Assembly: GCA_039029315.1 (NCBI GenBank)
Contig: JBCCGK010000026.1
Coordinates: 1-64,000 of the forward strand
Direction of reading: 5' to 3'
DNA: 64,000 nt
From: JBCCCJ01 sp039029315
GTDB lineage: Bacteria > Bacteroidota > Bacteroidia > J057
The notes under the pieces are model-generated. The model ran no database searches. It had not been told where the DNA came from and saw only the letters and a list, made by a program, of their open reading frames with translations. Below, one piece after another: positions 27,636-35,808 of this stretch; positions within the stretch are counted from its first letter, which is position 1, and each line of letters starts with the position of its first letter. A program made the translations under genes and the position numbers.

Positions 27636-28907
27636 CTAAGGGATTGGGGGGGTAACAGCAGGTCTGGATGTAGGCCTGGAAGCAGGGGAGCTTGATGGGG
27701 GGCTGACGGGGTAAGCAGTATTGGCGATCAGGGACAAACAGGCATTCGCAGACCCTCGTGCGGCTCCTACTCCGGCAGGCGTCGCAACACTTGCCACCCC
27801 AGAGGGAGTCCCGCTAACTGGTCGCTGCGCACCTGCAGGAAATCCTGCCATCAGGATCTCGACCCTTCTCCAATTTCTTTGATTCCTTCTCGATCTACCA
27901 GTAGGAGGCACAGTATTCCCCAGGCCTTCTACTCTGGTGAACCGCTTTACAGCTCTCAGTCCATGTTTTGTGATGGTAGGTGAAATTCCTCCGGCAAGCA
28001 AAAAATCCTTGACTTTCTGCGCTCTATTCAAACTTGCTGTGTTGCGAGCAGCAGCGTTCCCACTATTGTCACTATGTCCCAGAATATCTACCCAGGTATT
28101 ATTGTTTCTAATAAATTCTTGTGCAAACGTAAGTTTTTTCCTTTCATTGGTGGATAAAGAAGGAACTGTTGTAGCTCCTAATCCAAACAGTATCTCAACC
28201 TTTGCAACAGATTCTCCTCGATGTACTCCAGAACTTGCCAGTCCCCTTAGATTCGATGGATTCACTCCACGTTCGGTAGAAATCTGATTTTCAATCCTGA
28301 CGGTCGGATCGTGGACATCTGTTCGGATTCTATCTGCATTTGGAGGATGAATTCCCTGGTCCATCAGCACAGCATGCCCACACAACTCATGACCAAATAC
28401 TGATACAGCTCCTTGAAAGGTAAGCGCGCCTCCTGAAGTAAATGAACCGAATGCAATAGGAGCCCGATCAGATGAGATGACAAGTTGATTCGTGCCTCCT
28501 CGGGTATGCGGCCCATCATGTTCCGTCACCAGAATATCCCAGCGATTGGGGGATTGAGTGATGAGGTTCAAACAACAACACCCAACTGGATTGCTTCCAG
28601 ATGCATACTGGGCAGCCGTTCTTCTTCCGGGCCGCCTCTCGACAACCTGACCTGAATGATTGACATGAAAGTCATTACACAAGCCTGTGACCAGTCGATT
28701 GGCGGAACGGAATCTTTGCTGTCTATTCAGTCCTGCAGCAGAATCTCCGGGAGGAAGAGGGGGAGAGACATGGGTCGGAGAGACAAACAGGCTTCTTTGA
28801 ATTGAGGGGACTGCTTCAGGTTCCACTGCCAATCTGGGTTGAAACAGATGTGGTGGAGGGGCTTGCCTTGAAACAGAGACCGGGTATGTTGATCGTGTCT
28901 TTTTCAC
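27636..28907 (-). CDS. Putative eCIS cargo: HELCGH motif protein with OmpA-like domain
   Basis: 423 residues from a GTG at 28907 (MKKTRSTYPV), 5 bases after the previous stop. The alternative ATG at 28967 would overlap that gene by 55 bases. The N-terminus has QPRL...IQR (23-38), as in the neighbouring cargo. HELCGH (173-178) resembles a metal site but has three residues between Glu and His. An OmpA-like domain (about 238-355) includes GHSDNSG with Asp280 and WRRVEI with Arg348, the residues that bind diaminopimelate in peptidoglycan-binding relatives. The tail is Pro/Ser/Thr-rich. A cell-wall-directed payload, or an anchor of the particle to the producer's wall, are both possible. Confidence 0.65.
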   Translation of the reverse strand: MKKTRSTYPVSVSRQAPPPHLFQPRLAVEPEAVPSIQRSLFVSPTHVSPPLPPGDSAAGLNRQQRFRSANRLVTGLCNDFHVNHSGQVVERRPGRRTAAQYASGSNPVGCCCLNLITQSPNRWDILVTEHDGPHTRGGTNQLVISSDRAPIAFGSFTSGGALTFQGAVSVFGHELCGHAVLMDQGIHPPNADRIRTDVHDPTVRIENQISTERGVNPSNLRGLASSGVHRGESVAKVEILFGLGATTVPSLSTNERKKLTFAQEFIRNNNTWVDILGHSDNSGNAAARNTASLNRAQKVKDFLLAGGISPTITKHGLRAVKRFTRVEGLGNTVPPTGRSRRNQRNWRRVEILMAGFPAGAQRPVSGTPSGVASVATPAGVGAARGSANACLSLIANTAYPVSPPSSSPASRPTSRPAVTPPIP

Positions 28908-28912
28908 TTTCT

Positions 28913-30658
28913 TTACATCAATACTGAAGGATATTCTGGTGGGGAATAATATGGCTCTCCATTGCACACCCCATGATTTCTGACTTGGTCAATAAATGGT
29001 TGGTAAGGCGACAGATCTCTTCCTTCCTTCTTACTGAGATAGTAATACATGGTCAAATCGCCTTGTTCTTCAGGATTGAAATCATTGAAGCATTTCCCCG
29101 CCCTTGTCGCAGCTCTCAATTTTGTTTCCACATTATCATAGTCATTGTACGCATTCCGCATGTCTTCCAGGTATTCACCTCTCAAGGCCCCTCCAATCAG
29201 CGTCAGCAATGGCAATCCATGTTGCATTTGCCATGAATGCGTGAGCTCATGGATGATAATTGCCATATAGGTCTGCGAATCATTTACTCGTCTCTGCATC
29301 AAGCCATCTGAAGCATAAATCGTATTTCCAGGAGCTCTGGCCTCTTGTCCTGATGACATCACAGGCGCATTGGTTGCAATTCTGATCACCCCTATATTCA
29401 GGCTATTCCCAAACACCAACCTTGCTGCAGCCTGTTCTTCTGTATCCAATGGTCTTTCATCTGCAGATGCGATGTCTCCCAGAATAGTTCCCAACAAGCC
29501 GCCTACAGCGGCTCCCAGTATCCCAAACCCAATGGCTCCTCCTACTCCAAGAAGGCTTCCCAGCCCAGCGCCTATTCCTCCTCCTACCAAGCCTCCAATT
29601 ATGCCGCCTGCTACAGCTCCCCCCGTAGATCTCTGGATGGCTTGAGGCGTCCCCCCTTGCTGGACTACATGCGTAAGTTCATGAGCCAGCAAATGCTTCC
29701 CATGAGAGGATTCGGGTTGATATTGTCCGTGATTGAAGTAGATATCTGCCCCATGGGTAAACGCTTTGGCATGAATCTGCTGACTCATCCCAGCCGCTTC
29801 ATGGTCGTTGTGAATCCGAACATCCCTGAAATCCTGCCCAAAAGCCACTCCCATTTGGCTCTGTGTTTCTGGATTCAAGGCTTGTCCATGTCCCTTTCGC
29901 CTATTGAGTTTGGCACCAAAATCCGGGCTGTGTTGGGCAAGTGAAAATCCAGTCCCGCTTTGTTCTTTTCGTTGGGTATAAGGATTGGGTTGGTCTCCAA
30001 AAAGCTTCAAGGGCGCAAATTGAAGTGTCCTGCCCAGATTACTCAGATCAAAGGTTAGGAGCGTTGGACTAGCACTAATGGTACTTACCCCTGCCCGTCG
30101 GTCCATTATTTCCCATTGAGTGGGGTAGTCAGTGCTCAAGGCTGCATCTATGGCGAATGGTGTAAAAAAGTTTGCAGCCGAAGAAGCAGCCTCACTCCCA
30201 ACCCCCATCAGGCTAAACATCCGAAAATTGTTACTCCACAAACTAGAGACTGTACGATGATAGGTGTCTGTATACAAAAGATAGGACACCCCTCTGGTAT
30301 GAAAGGGTCTGGTCATCTCAAACCAGTCTACCCCTAAACGACTACTTTGCGCCTGAGGGACAGGAGTAGATTCTGGTTCAGGAGCAGAAACACTTGTTTG
30401 GTCATCCTCTCGTTGGATATCCATCGGTGTTTTCTGAAGCGTATGCTCCTCTTCACATTCGGCACACATTCGTTGGATCGGCAATGGAGAAGGATGGATG
30501 GATGCTTGCTGCTCCATCCGCATCACCTGATCCGCCATCGCATCGGCTTCTTGTTCATATGGGTCTCCTGGCTGATTGATACTGAGTTTCGGCTGAATTG
30601 GAAGAATGGCCGAAGTCTTAGGCGGAGTTCCATGTTTTTGGGGGGGCTGTTTCATCAT
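28913..30658 (-). CDS. Putative eCIS cargo: DUF4157 protein with second HELTH domain
   Basis: 581 residues from ATG 30658 (MMKQPPQ), 25 bases after the previous stop; the longer frame to 30916 overlaps the upstream gene. Order: IQPKLSINQPGDPYEQEAD signal-like region (21-39), CAEC pair (65-68), IQR repeats at 61-63 and 81-83, a unique insert (about 100-230), and DUF4157 (about 245-335) with HELTH at 326-330. A glycine-zipper hydrophobic stretch follows (345-395). The C-terminal domain has a second HELTHSWQMQH (470-480). DUF4157 is a well-known marker of eCIS loci. The C-terminal domain is probably the toxin part. Confidence 0.8.
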   Translation of the reverse strand: MMKQPPQKHGTPPKTSAILPIQPKLSINQPGDPYEQEADAMADQVMRMEQQASIHPSPLPIQRMCAECEEEHTLQKTPMDIQREDDQTSVSAPEPESTPVPQAQSSRLGVDWFEMTRPFHTRGVSYLLYTDTYHRTVSSLWSNNFRMFSLMGVGSEAASSAANFFTPFAIDAALSTDYPTQWEIMDRRAGVSTISASPTLLTFDLSNLGRTLQFAPLKLFGDQPNPYTQRKEQSGTGFSLAQHSPDFGAKLNRRKGHGQALNPETQSQMGVAFGQDFRDVRIHNDHEAAGMSQQIHAKAFTHGADIYFNHGQYQPESSHGKHLLAHELTHVVQQGGTPQAIQRSTGGAVAGGIIGGLVGGGIGAGLGSLLGVGGAIGFGILGAAVGGLLGTILGDIASADERPLDTEEQAAARLVFGNSLNIGVIRIATNAPVMSSGQEARAPGNTIYASDGLMQRRVNDSQTYMAIIIHELTHSWQMQHGLPLLTLIGGALRGEYLEDMRNAYNDYDNVETKLRAATRAGKCFNDFNPEEQGDLTMYYYLSKKEGRDLSPYQPFIDQVRNHGVCNGEPYYSPPEYPSVLM

Positions 30659-30683
30659 ATTGGATTTATGTGCTCGACAGCAC

Positions 30684-32078
30684 TCATACCACAGCAGTTT
30701 CCCGACTCGGCAACGGATAATCTCCGGGAGCAGATGAAGGGACAGGTGGTGGAAGCTGAATCGTCGCTGCATATCGTCGAAGATCCAGGCAGAATCGCTC
30801 ATTGACAATATTGCTTGTACATGCTGCAATTGGTCCTCCCTGTGCTGGATCATGATTAAAGTTGCCTGCGACATGCCAGAGCTCATGGGCCAGGTGATTG
30901 CATGAAGCATTGGCATTGGGATGATTTACCCCCAGCACTGCGTACAATCTGCCCGCATATTGAGGGTCTGCCTGACTGGAAACAGTTACTCCTCCTCCAG
31001 AGCCTGGTACCGAATCAACAACCAAAACTGGCAGTCCTCTACTTCCAGAAAATGTTGGTCCAGTTCCAAGGGTTGTCGCTTGATTGGGATAATCCCAGCT
31101 TCCATCGGCTCTATTCGTTCCGCTTGGGAAGTTTGCTACACCCGGTACGACTCCGGTCTCATGAAAGACGACCAGGTTCAGACAGCAATTGCGCAGAACA
31201 GATCGTGCCTGAGAGATCTCCTGATTGACTTTGCGTCTGGTAGCAGCATCTCGTCGGCGACCATAGTAAAAGGTTACGGGAAAGTCCATCATCGGGGTTG
31301 TTGTGCAATCCATCGAATAGGCGCTCGCTCCTGAAAATCCCCCTCCAAGCAGCCCTACCAAGGCCCCAACACCCACCCCTATGCCAGCTCCTAGCAACGC
31401 ACCCCATCCCCCGCCAAAACCTGTTTCACTCCCAGCCACCCCTCCAATAATTGCTCCTAACGCTCCCCCTCCCAATGCCCCCCAACCAGCACCCTCGGCT
31501 GCCCGATCTCCATCAAAATCGCGCTGAATATGTTGATTGCCCCCTCCTTGCTGTACCACATGGGTCAGCTCATGAGCCAACAATCGCTTTCCTTGAGAGG
31601 ACTGGGGATTATATTGTCCCTGGTTGAAATAAATATGTGAGCCATGTGTAAAGGCTTTGGCCTGTATTTGCTGATTCATCTCAGCCGCCTGACTTCCAGT
31701 ATGAATCCGTACAGAACCAAAGTCTGTCCCAAATGATCGGCCCATGTCCATCTGTGTTTCCGGGGAGAGCGGTCTTCCACTGCCATTAGCCGTTTGCAGC
31801 TGGCGACTGAATCTCTCAGAAGCAACTGTCTCTCCTCCTTGTGCTTTGGGCATGACTTTCTCCTCCTGTTCGCATGCCGCACACTTCCTCTGAATCGGAA
31901 GTGGTGCATGATGAATGGGTCCACTTTTCTCCATCCGCATCACTCTGTCAGCCATGGTATCGGCTTCTTGTTCATATTTGTCTCCCGGCTGGTTGATACT
32001 CAGCTTTGGTTGGATCAGGCTGCCTCCATGATTTTGTGTGGAGCTTGATGTTTTCTGAAGATGATTGGCTCTTCTCAT
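30684..32078 (-). CDS. Putative eCIS cargo: DUF4157 protein with C-terminal metalloprotease
   Basis: 464 residues. The N-terminus has IQPKLSINQPGDKYEQEAD (22-40) and LPIQRKCAAC (60-69). DUF4157 spans about 100-180 with HELTH at 169-173 and ends in HIQR (183-186). A glycine-zipper hydrophobic region follows (196-252). The C-terminal domain (about 257-440) contains CCLNLVVF and HELWHVAGNFNH (398-409). Gly405 and His409 after HExxH recall snapalysin/metzincin zinc sites, but the His is one residue later than in classical metzincins. It is the first of four cargo genes after the tape-measure gene. Confidence 0.82.
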   Translation of the reverse strand: MRRANHLQKTSSSTQNHGGSLIQPKLSINQPGDKYEQEADTMADRVMRMEKSGPIHHAPLPIQRKCAACEQEEKVMPKAQGGETVASERFSRQLQTANGSGRPLSPETQMDMGRSFGTDFGSVRIHTGSQAAEMNQQIQAKAFTHGSHIYFNQGQYNPQSSQGKRLLAHELTHVVQQGGGNQHIQRDFDGDRAAEGAGWGALGGGALGAIIGGVAGSETGFGGGWGALLGAGIGVGVGALVGLLGGGFSGASAYSMDCTTTPMMDFPVTFYYGRRRDAATRRKVNQEISQARSVLRNCCLNLVVFHETGVVPGVANFPSGTNRADGSWDYPNQATTLGTGPTFSGSRGLPVLVVDSVPGSGGGVTVSSQADPQYAGRLYAVLGVNHPNANASCNHLAHELWHVAGNFNHDPAQGGPIAACTSNIVNERFCLDLRRYAATIQLPPPVPSSAPGDYPLPSRETAVV

Positions 32079-32128
32079 AATTGCTGTTCATTCTATTTGT
32101 TATAGGCCCATCGGGATGTGTCTCGGTT

Positions 32129-33610
32129 TTACCATTCCACTCGTAATATCTCCTCCATCCAGGGAAGTTTGATGGAAGAAATGGTCCAGGGAAGGCGATC
32201 CAGAAGAATATCATAGGACTTCCGTTCTACCTGTAGCAGCCATCCGGAAGGTTGTTCCATTCGCACCAGCCGCCCCATGCGTTGCAAAAAGGTTTCGCGC
32301 AAGCCATCAATGGTCGTTGCCTTTAAGGCCGTCCAATGGGTAATGATGGCTTGTAATACCTCTTCTGCCTCCTGAATGAGCGATGGAGATAATTGAATGT
32401 TCTGTGGCACAGGCATCTCCAAGGGCCATGCACACAACACTTTTGCCAGTGGCAAGTGGTATTCTTCGGCTTGTTGTTTTCCCGTTACCAAAAAATACAG
32501 GAGATGCATCCCATGAATTTTTGCTTCATCTGATACCCATTCTTTTTCTTTTATCAACCCAACTGCCGTAAAAAAAGCAGGTAAATATGGTGCAACAATG
32601 GGAATACCTGCCAGTTGAATCTGCATACCCACAGCTTGCTCTAAGAGCTGTTGCACAGCACCAGGCTCTTTCGGTTGAAAGAGCAAAGGCTGTAAGGGGG
32701 ATGCAATTGGCACTCCCCCGATGCCCTGGTTCTGTTTCGTTTTTGGAATTCCTTTTCTCTCAAAGCTTGCATGGGTGCGCACAACACCCACGGATTCTCC
32801 TTTTGCTGTTGGAGAAAAGCGGGATTGCAACTCCCGCACATATTTCAGAATGGGAGTTCCTAACCTCAGAGACGCCCACTGATCCAGACAAGCCGAAAGA
32901 ATGACAGGAATAGGTGATGCCAGAATTTCTTTCTGGATTAAAAACAGATGAATATCCAAAGCACGAAGAATCACCCTGGGTACCTTTCTCGGACTTACAT
33001 CTTGAATCTTCTTCAGGAGGTGGGTGCGAATCTGTCGAACATGTACCATCGAATGCCTTCGGAGTTCCGCTATGCCCTCTTCCGACAGGTGATGAATCGC
33101 TCTGGTAAAGGCAAGCGGATTGTCCCGCACACTCGAACGAAATTGTTTTATCCCTTGCGCATCCCCTTCTTTCAGAGCAGTAGAAAGGTGTGTTTCCATC
33201 TCTTCCCATTGAACAGGGATCGCCCTTGGGGACAGATACCCCTTCTCCAAAAAGTGTATCAGTGATTGGAGTCCATGTTCTGTCGAGGAAAGAAAACGAT
33301 CATCCCCCTCAGCCATGTTGGCCTGTTCATACCTGCGTTTGAGTTCCCTGCTCAAGGCCTCTACACATCTACGCGTAAATTCTTTGTCCAATTGGCTCAA
33401 GTCAAGGGTTCCAAGATCGATCCGCAATTCAGGAATTTGGAATACCCTGCCCTCTAAAGACAAGCTTTGCAGGACTTCTTCCAGTTTCGGCAGAACTTCC
33501 TCCTGATACAAGCGGCTGAGTTTCCGCTGAAGCTGGTGTGCTCCACGTTCTGAGGGCAGTTCCAGATCCAGAATCTGGCGTTTGATGATATGTCGATTCT
33601 GTTTGATCAC
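32129..33610 (-). CDS. eCIS tape-measure protein (Afp14-like)
   Basis: 493 residues starting at a GTG that overlaps the previous stop (GTGA), so translation is probably coupled. The first 90 residues, with LPSERGAHQLQRKLSRLYQE and FQIPELRIDLGTL, are typical of the contractile injection system tape-measure family, which sets sheath/tube length. The rest is mainly helical. The short length compared with Afp14 relatives suggests a short particle. It separates the baseplate genes from the cargo genes. Confidence 0.85.
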   Translation of the reverse strand: MIKQNRHIIKRQILDLELPSERGAHQLQRKLSRLYQEEVLPKLEEVLQSLSLEGRVFQIPELRIDLGTLDLSQLDKEFTRRCVEALSRELKRRYEQANMAEGDDRFLSSTEHGLQSLIHFLEKGYLSPRAIPVQWEEMETHLSTALKEGDAQGIKQFRSSVRDNPLAFTRAIHHLSEEGIAELRRHSMVHVRQIRTHLLKKIQDVSPRKVPRVILRALDIHLFLIQKEILASPIPVILSACLDQWASLRLGTPILKYVRELQSRFSPTAKGESVGVVRTHASFERKGIPKTKQNQGIGGVPIASPLQPLLFQPKEPGAVQQLLEQAVGMQIQLAGIPIVAPYLPAFFTAVGLIKEKEWVSDEAKIHGMHLLYFLVTGKQQAEEYHLPLAKVLCAWPLEMPVPQNIQLSPSLIQEAEEVLQAIITHWTALKATTIDGLRETFLQRMGRLVRMEQPSGWLLQVERKSYDILLDRLPWTISSIKLPWMEEILRVEW

Positions 33611-35808
33611 AGCAACTTTTTCGCTTGTCCGGCCCAGTCATCCCGTTTGGCTTTGCCCTTGTTGGGACCACTCATGTACTCATCCAGCAGGCGATATTCC
33701 TTCGCTTTCATATTGCTCACTTGTTTGAATGTATAAATGCCCAATCCATTCAGGGTTTGAACCATCTTTTTACCGATTCCACTGATTTTGCTCAAGTCGT
33801 CTTTGGTGGCTTCAGAGGCTGTACCCAATCCGGAGAAGGGAGAGGGAGCGTTTGGGCCTTCTGTAGGTGATGGAGGGGAGCTGCCGGATAGTTTCTGCGT
33901 CTTTGAAGGAGGATTATTTTGTACCCCCTCTTGCGGTGGTGGATGAATGCCAATCTGTGAAAGTGGACTTTTGCTGGGACAGCATCTATATGGAAGCGCA
34001 AAGTCAGCGATTACCCTGTCTCCTTCATCTGTGGGTTCGAACAGCAAGACAAAGGTTCCTCCTTCTTTCACTCCACCAATGTGCTCCATCCCCCAGAATT
34101 CTTCAGAAAAGGCATAGCCATCCCCATTTGTCACCAAACTGTCTACCTGAATAAAGGTAAAATCAAATGGCAAATGGTGGCTCCTGCGAATGGATTGTAG
34201 GTCCATCCCTACCTCCTCCCTCAATCGACCGATATGTCCTTCTATTCTAAAGAAGGAGTATTCTCCCAGATAAAATCTCAAAGGGTCAATCACTTGCGGA
34301 AGATCTGAATAACTCTCCAGCCCGTAAGGTGCCATATCTTCGACGACTTCATTGGCGTGGTAGGACAGATGATGATCTGAAGTATGTGTTTTTGCCCTTG
34401 AATATTCCCAGTATCGATGCACGGAATATTTGCTTTGAGAAAGCAGATAGTAATAAGGAATGCTTTGTCTTCCGATTGGTTGATCAAGCCACCTCCCAGG
34501 TGTAACCTTCAATTCATCGAACTCTGGTGCGGGTTCCTCGTCTTCATCCTCAGAGGTGATACAATACGGATTCAGATCGGCATCGTCAACATAATCTGGC
34601 AAATAAAATCCTCGTATCATCATAAGAATTCGCCAATAATACAGTCGGATTCGCTGAATCCTGTCTTTATTCCCATTGACAATCGGGGGTTGCTCAAATC
34701 CCTGCCTGAACTCAGGGACAACCAAAGCAGGATTGTGTCCCATGACCCATCCAAGTATTATATGTCGGGGATAACGATCTGGATCAGCTCCACAATTGTC
34801 TACAAGTGAGAGAAAATCATGTCTCAATTCATGATACGCTTGCAGCAGATCTCGCATCCAGCCATAGAAATATTGCACATATTCCTTTTTGGCATGTTCA
34901 TCTATGGTGTTTTTTTTCAGGTAGGTTTCCCATTTTTTGCAGAGTTCATCTATCATCCGGTAGGTTTCTGCATCTTTGGGATATCCCAGGAGGTGTTGCA
35001 GCAGATCCGTCACTCGCCGAAGTTCACGATCCAGTTGCCCGATGGCTTCATCAATGATCACCCGGTACAATTGGTACACATCATCCAACCCATTGACTGC
35101 TGTCAGGAGTCCATAAGTATGCGGCTCAGGTCCAAATCCAAACCGACGCAAAGGAATTTCTTTCAACAACAGGCGAGGGTCCATGGCCCGATCAATATCT
35201 GCTTGCTGTGGGAGATTATCTTCCAGACTGAAGTCTTCTTCCCAAATAAAGTCTGGGTCCAGGGAGTTTTCCTTTATTTGCGCACGAAGCAATTGTTTTT
35301 GTAGCTCATGCTCCTGAATCATGGAGGTTTTCTCCAATAGCAGTACATGAATTTTTTCCTGATCTTCGACTTCGCCCATACCATCCAGGACATCCTTAGG
35401 TGAGGAAATGAACAGGACAGCTACCTTGTTTTTCACAAATGGATGCTGGACTTCTTCTCGACTCTGTGGGGCAATAGGCGTACAATCAGATTCGGGAGAA
35501 GAAAATAGTTCCCAAACGGGATAGGCTTTCCCACTTTGATTATGGGTCAGGAATGGATATGGCTCCGGAGCTGTAAATGGGCGATAGTATTTGAAGGTAA
35601 GTGGAGAAGCAATTTGAATCATCTTCCCACTCGAGGTGATGGCCACTCCAGGACTGAGATGCACGTAGCAGTGTTCATCTGTATGAATAGTCAAGCCGCA
35701 GAGGATGCCTGTTCCGACCATACTTCTTCTGGTCAAGGGGTCCTGATCATCTGTCCAGGCGATCAGATGGCCGGAATTGTTATATGAACTGATGGATGAT
35801 GACTTCAT
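33607..35808 (-). CDS. eCIS-associated protein with C-terminal helix-hairpin-helix
   Basis: 733 residues, overlapping the upstream baseplate gene by 4 bases (ATGA). The N-terminus (about 28-65, TGILCGLTIHTDEHCYVHLSPGVAI) resembles the collar or short-fibre attachment module of phage baseplates. A long helical and acidic middle follows. A low-complexity Pro/Ser linker (about 625-668) leads to a compact helix-hairpin-helix domain (about 672-733, ISGIGKKMVQTLNGLGI). The position between Afp12 and the tape measure is where a fibre or baseplate accessory is often found. Function is not established. It could be a baseplate rim or host-recognition piece. Confidence 0.6.
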   Translation of the reverse strand: MKSSSISSYNNSGHLIAWTDDQDPLTRRSMVGTGILCGLTIHTDEHCYVHLSPGVAITSSGKMIQIASPLTFKYYRPFTAPEPYPFLTHNQSGKAYPVWELFSSPESDCTPIAPQSREEVQHPFVKNKVAVLFISSPKDVLDGMGEVEDQEKIHVLLLEKTSMIQEHELQKQLLRAQIKENSLDPDFIWEEDFSLEDNLPQQADIDRAMDPRLLLKEIPLRRFGFGPEPHTYGLLTAVNGLDDVYQLYRVIIDEAIGQLDRELRRVTDLLQHLLGYPKDAETYRMIDELCKKWETYLKKNTIDEHAKKEYVQYFYGWMRDLLQAYHELRHDFLSLVDNCGADPDRYPRHIILGWVMGHNPALVVPEFRQGFEQPPIVNGNKDRIQRIRLYYWRILMMIRGFYLPDYVDDADLNPYCITSEDEDEEPAPEFDELKVTPGRWLDQPIGRQSIPYYYLLSQSKYSVHRYWEYSRAKTHTSDHHLSYHANEVVEDMAPYGLESYSDLPQVIDPLRFYLGEYSFFRIEGHIGRLREEVGMDLQSIRRSHHLPFDFTFIQVDSLVTNGDGYAFSEEFWGMEHIGGVKEGGTFVLLFEPTDEGDRVIADFALPYRCCPSKSPLSQIGIHPPPQEGVQNNPPSKTQKLSGSSPPSPTEGPNAPSPFSGLGTASEATKDDLSKISGIGKKMVQTLNGLGIYTFKQVSNMKAKEYRLLDEYMSGPNKGKAKRDDWAGQAKKLL

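Noticed and set aside
30659..30916. Extended N-terminus of the second DUF4157 protein
   Set aside because: It overlaps the previous gene by more than 200 bases. The sequence from MMKQPP on resembles the paralogue's own start.
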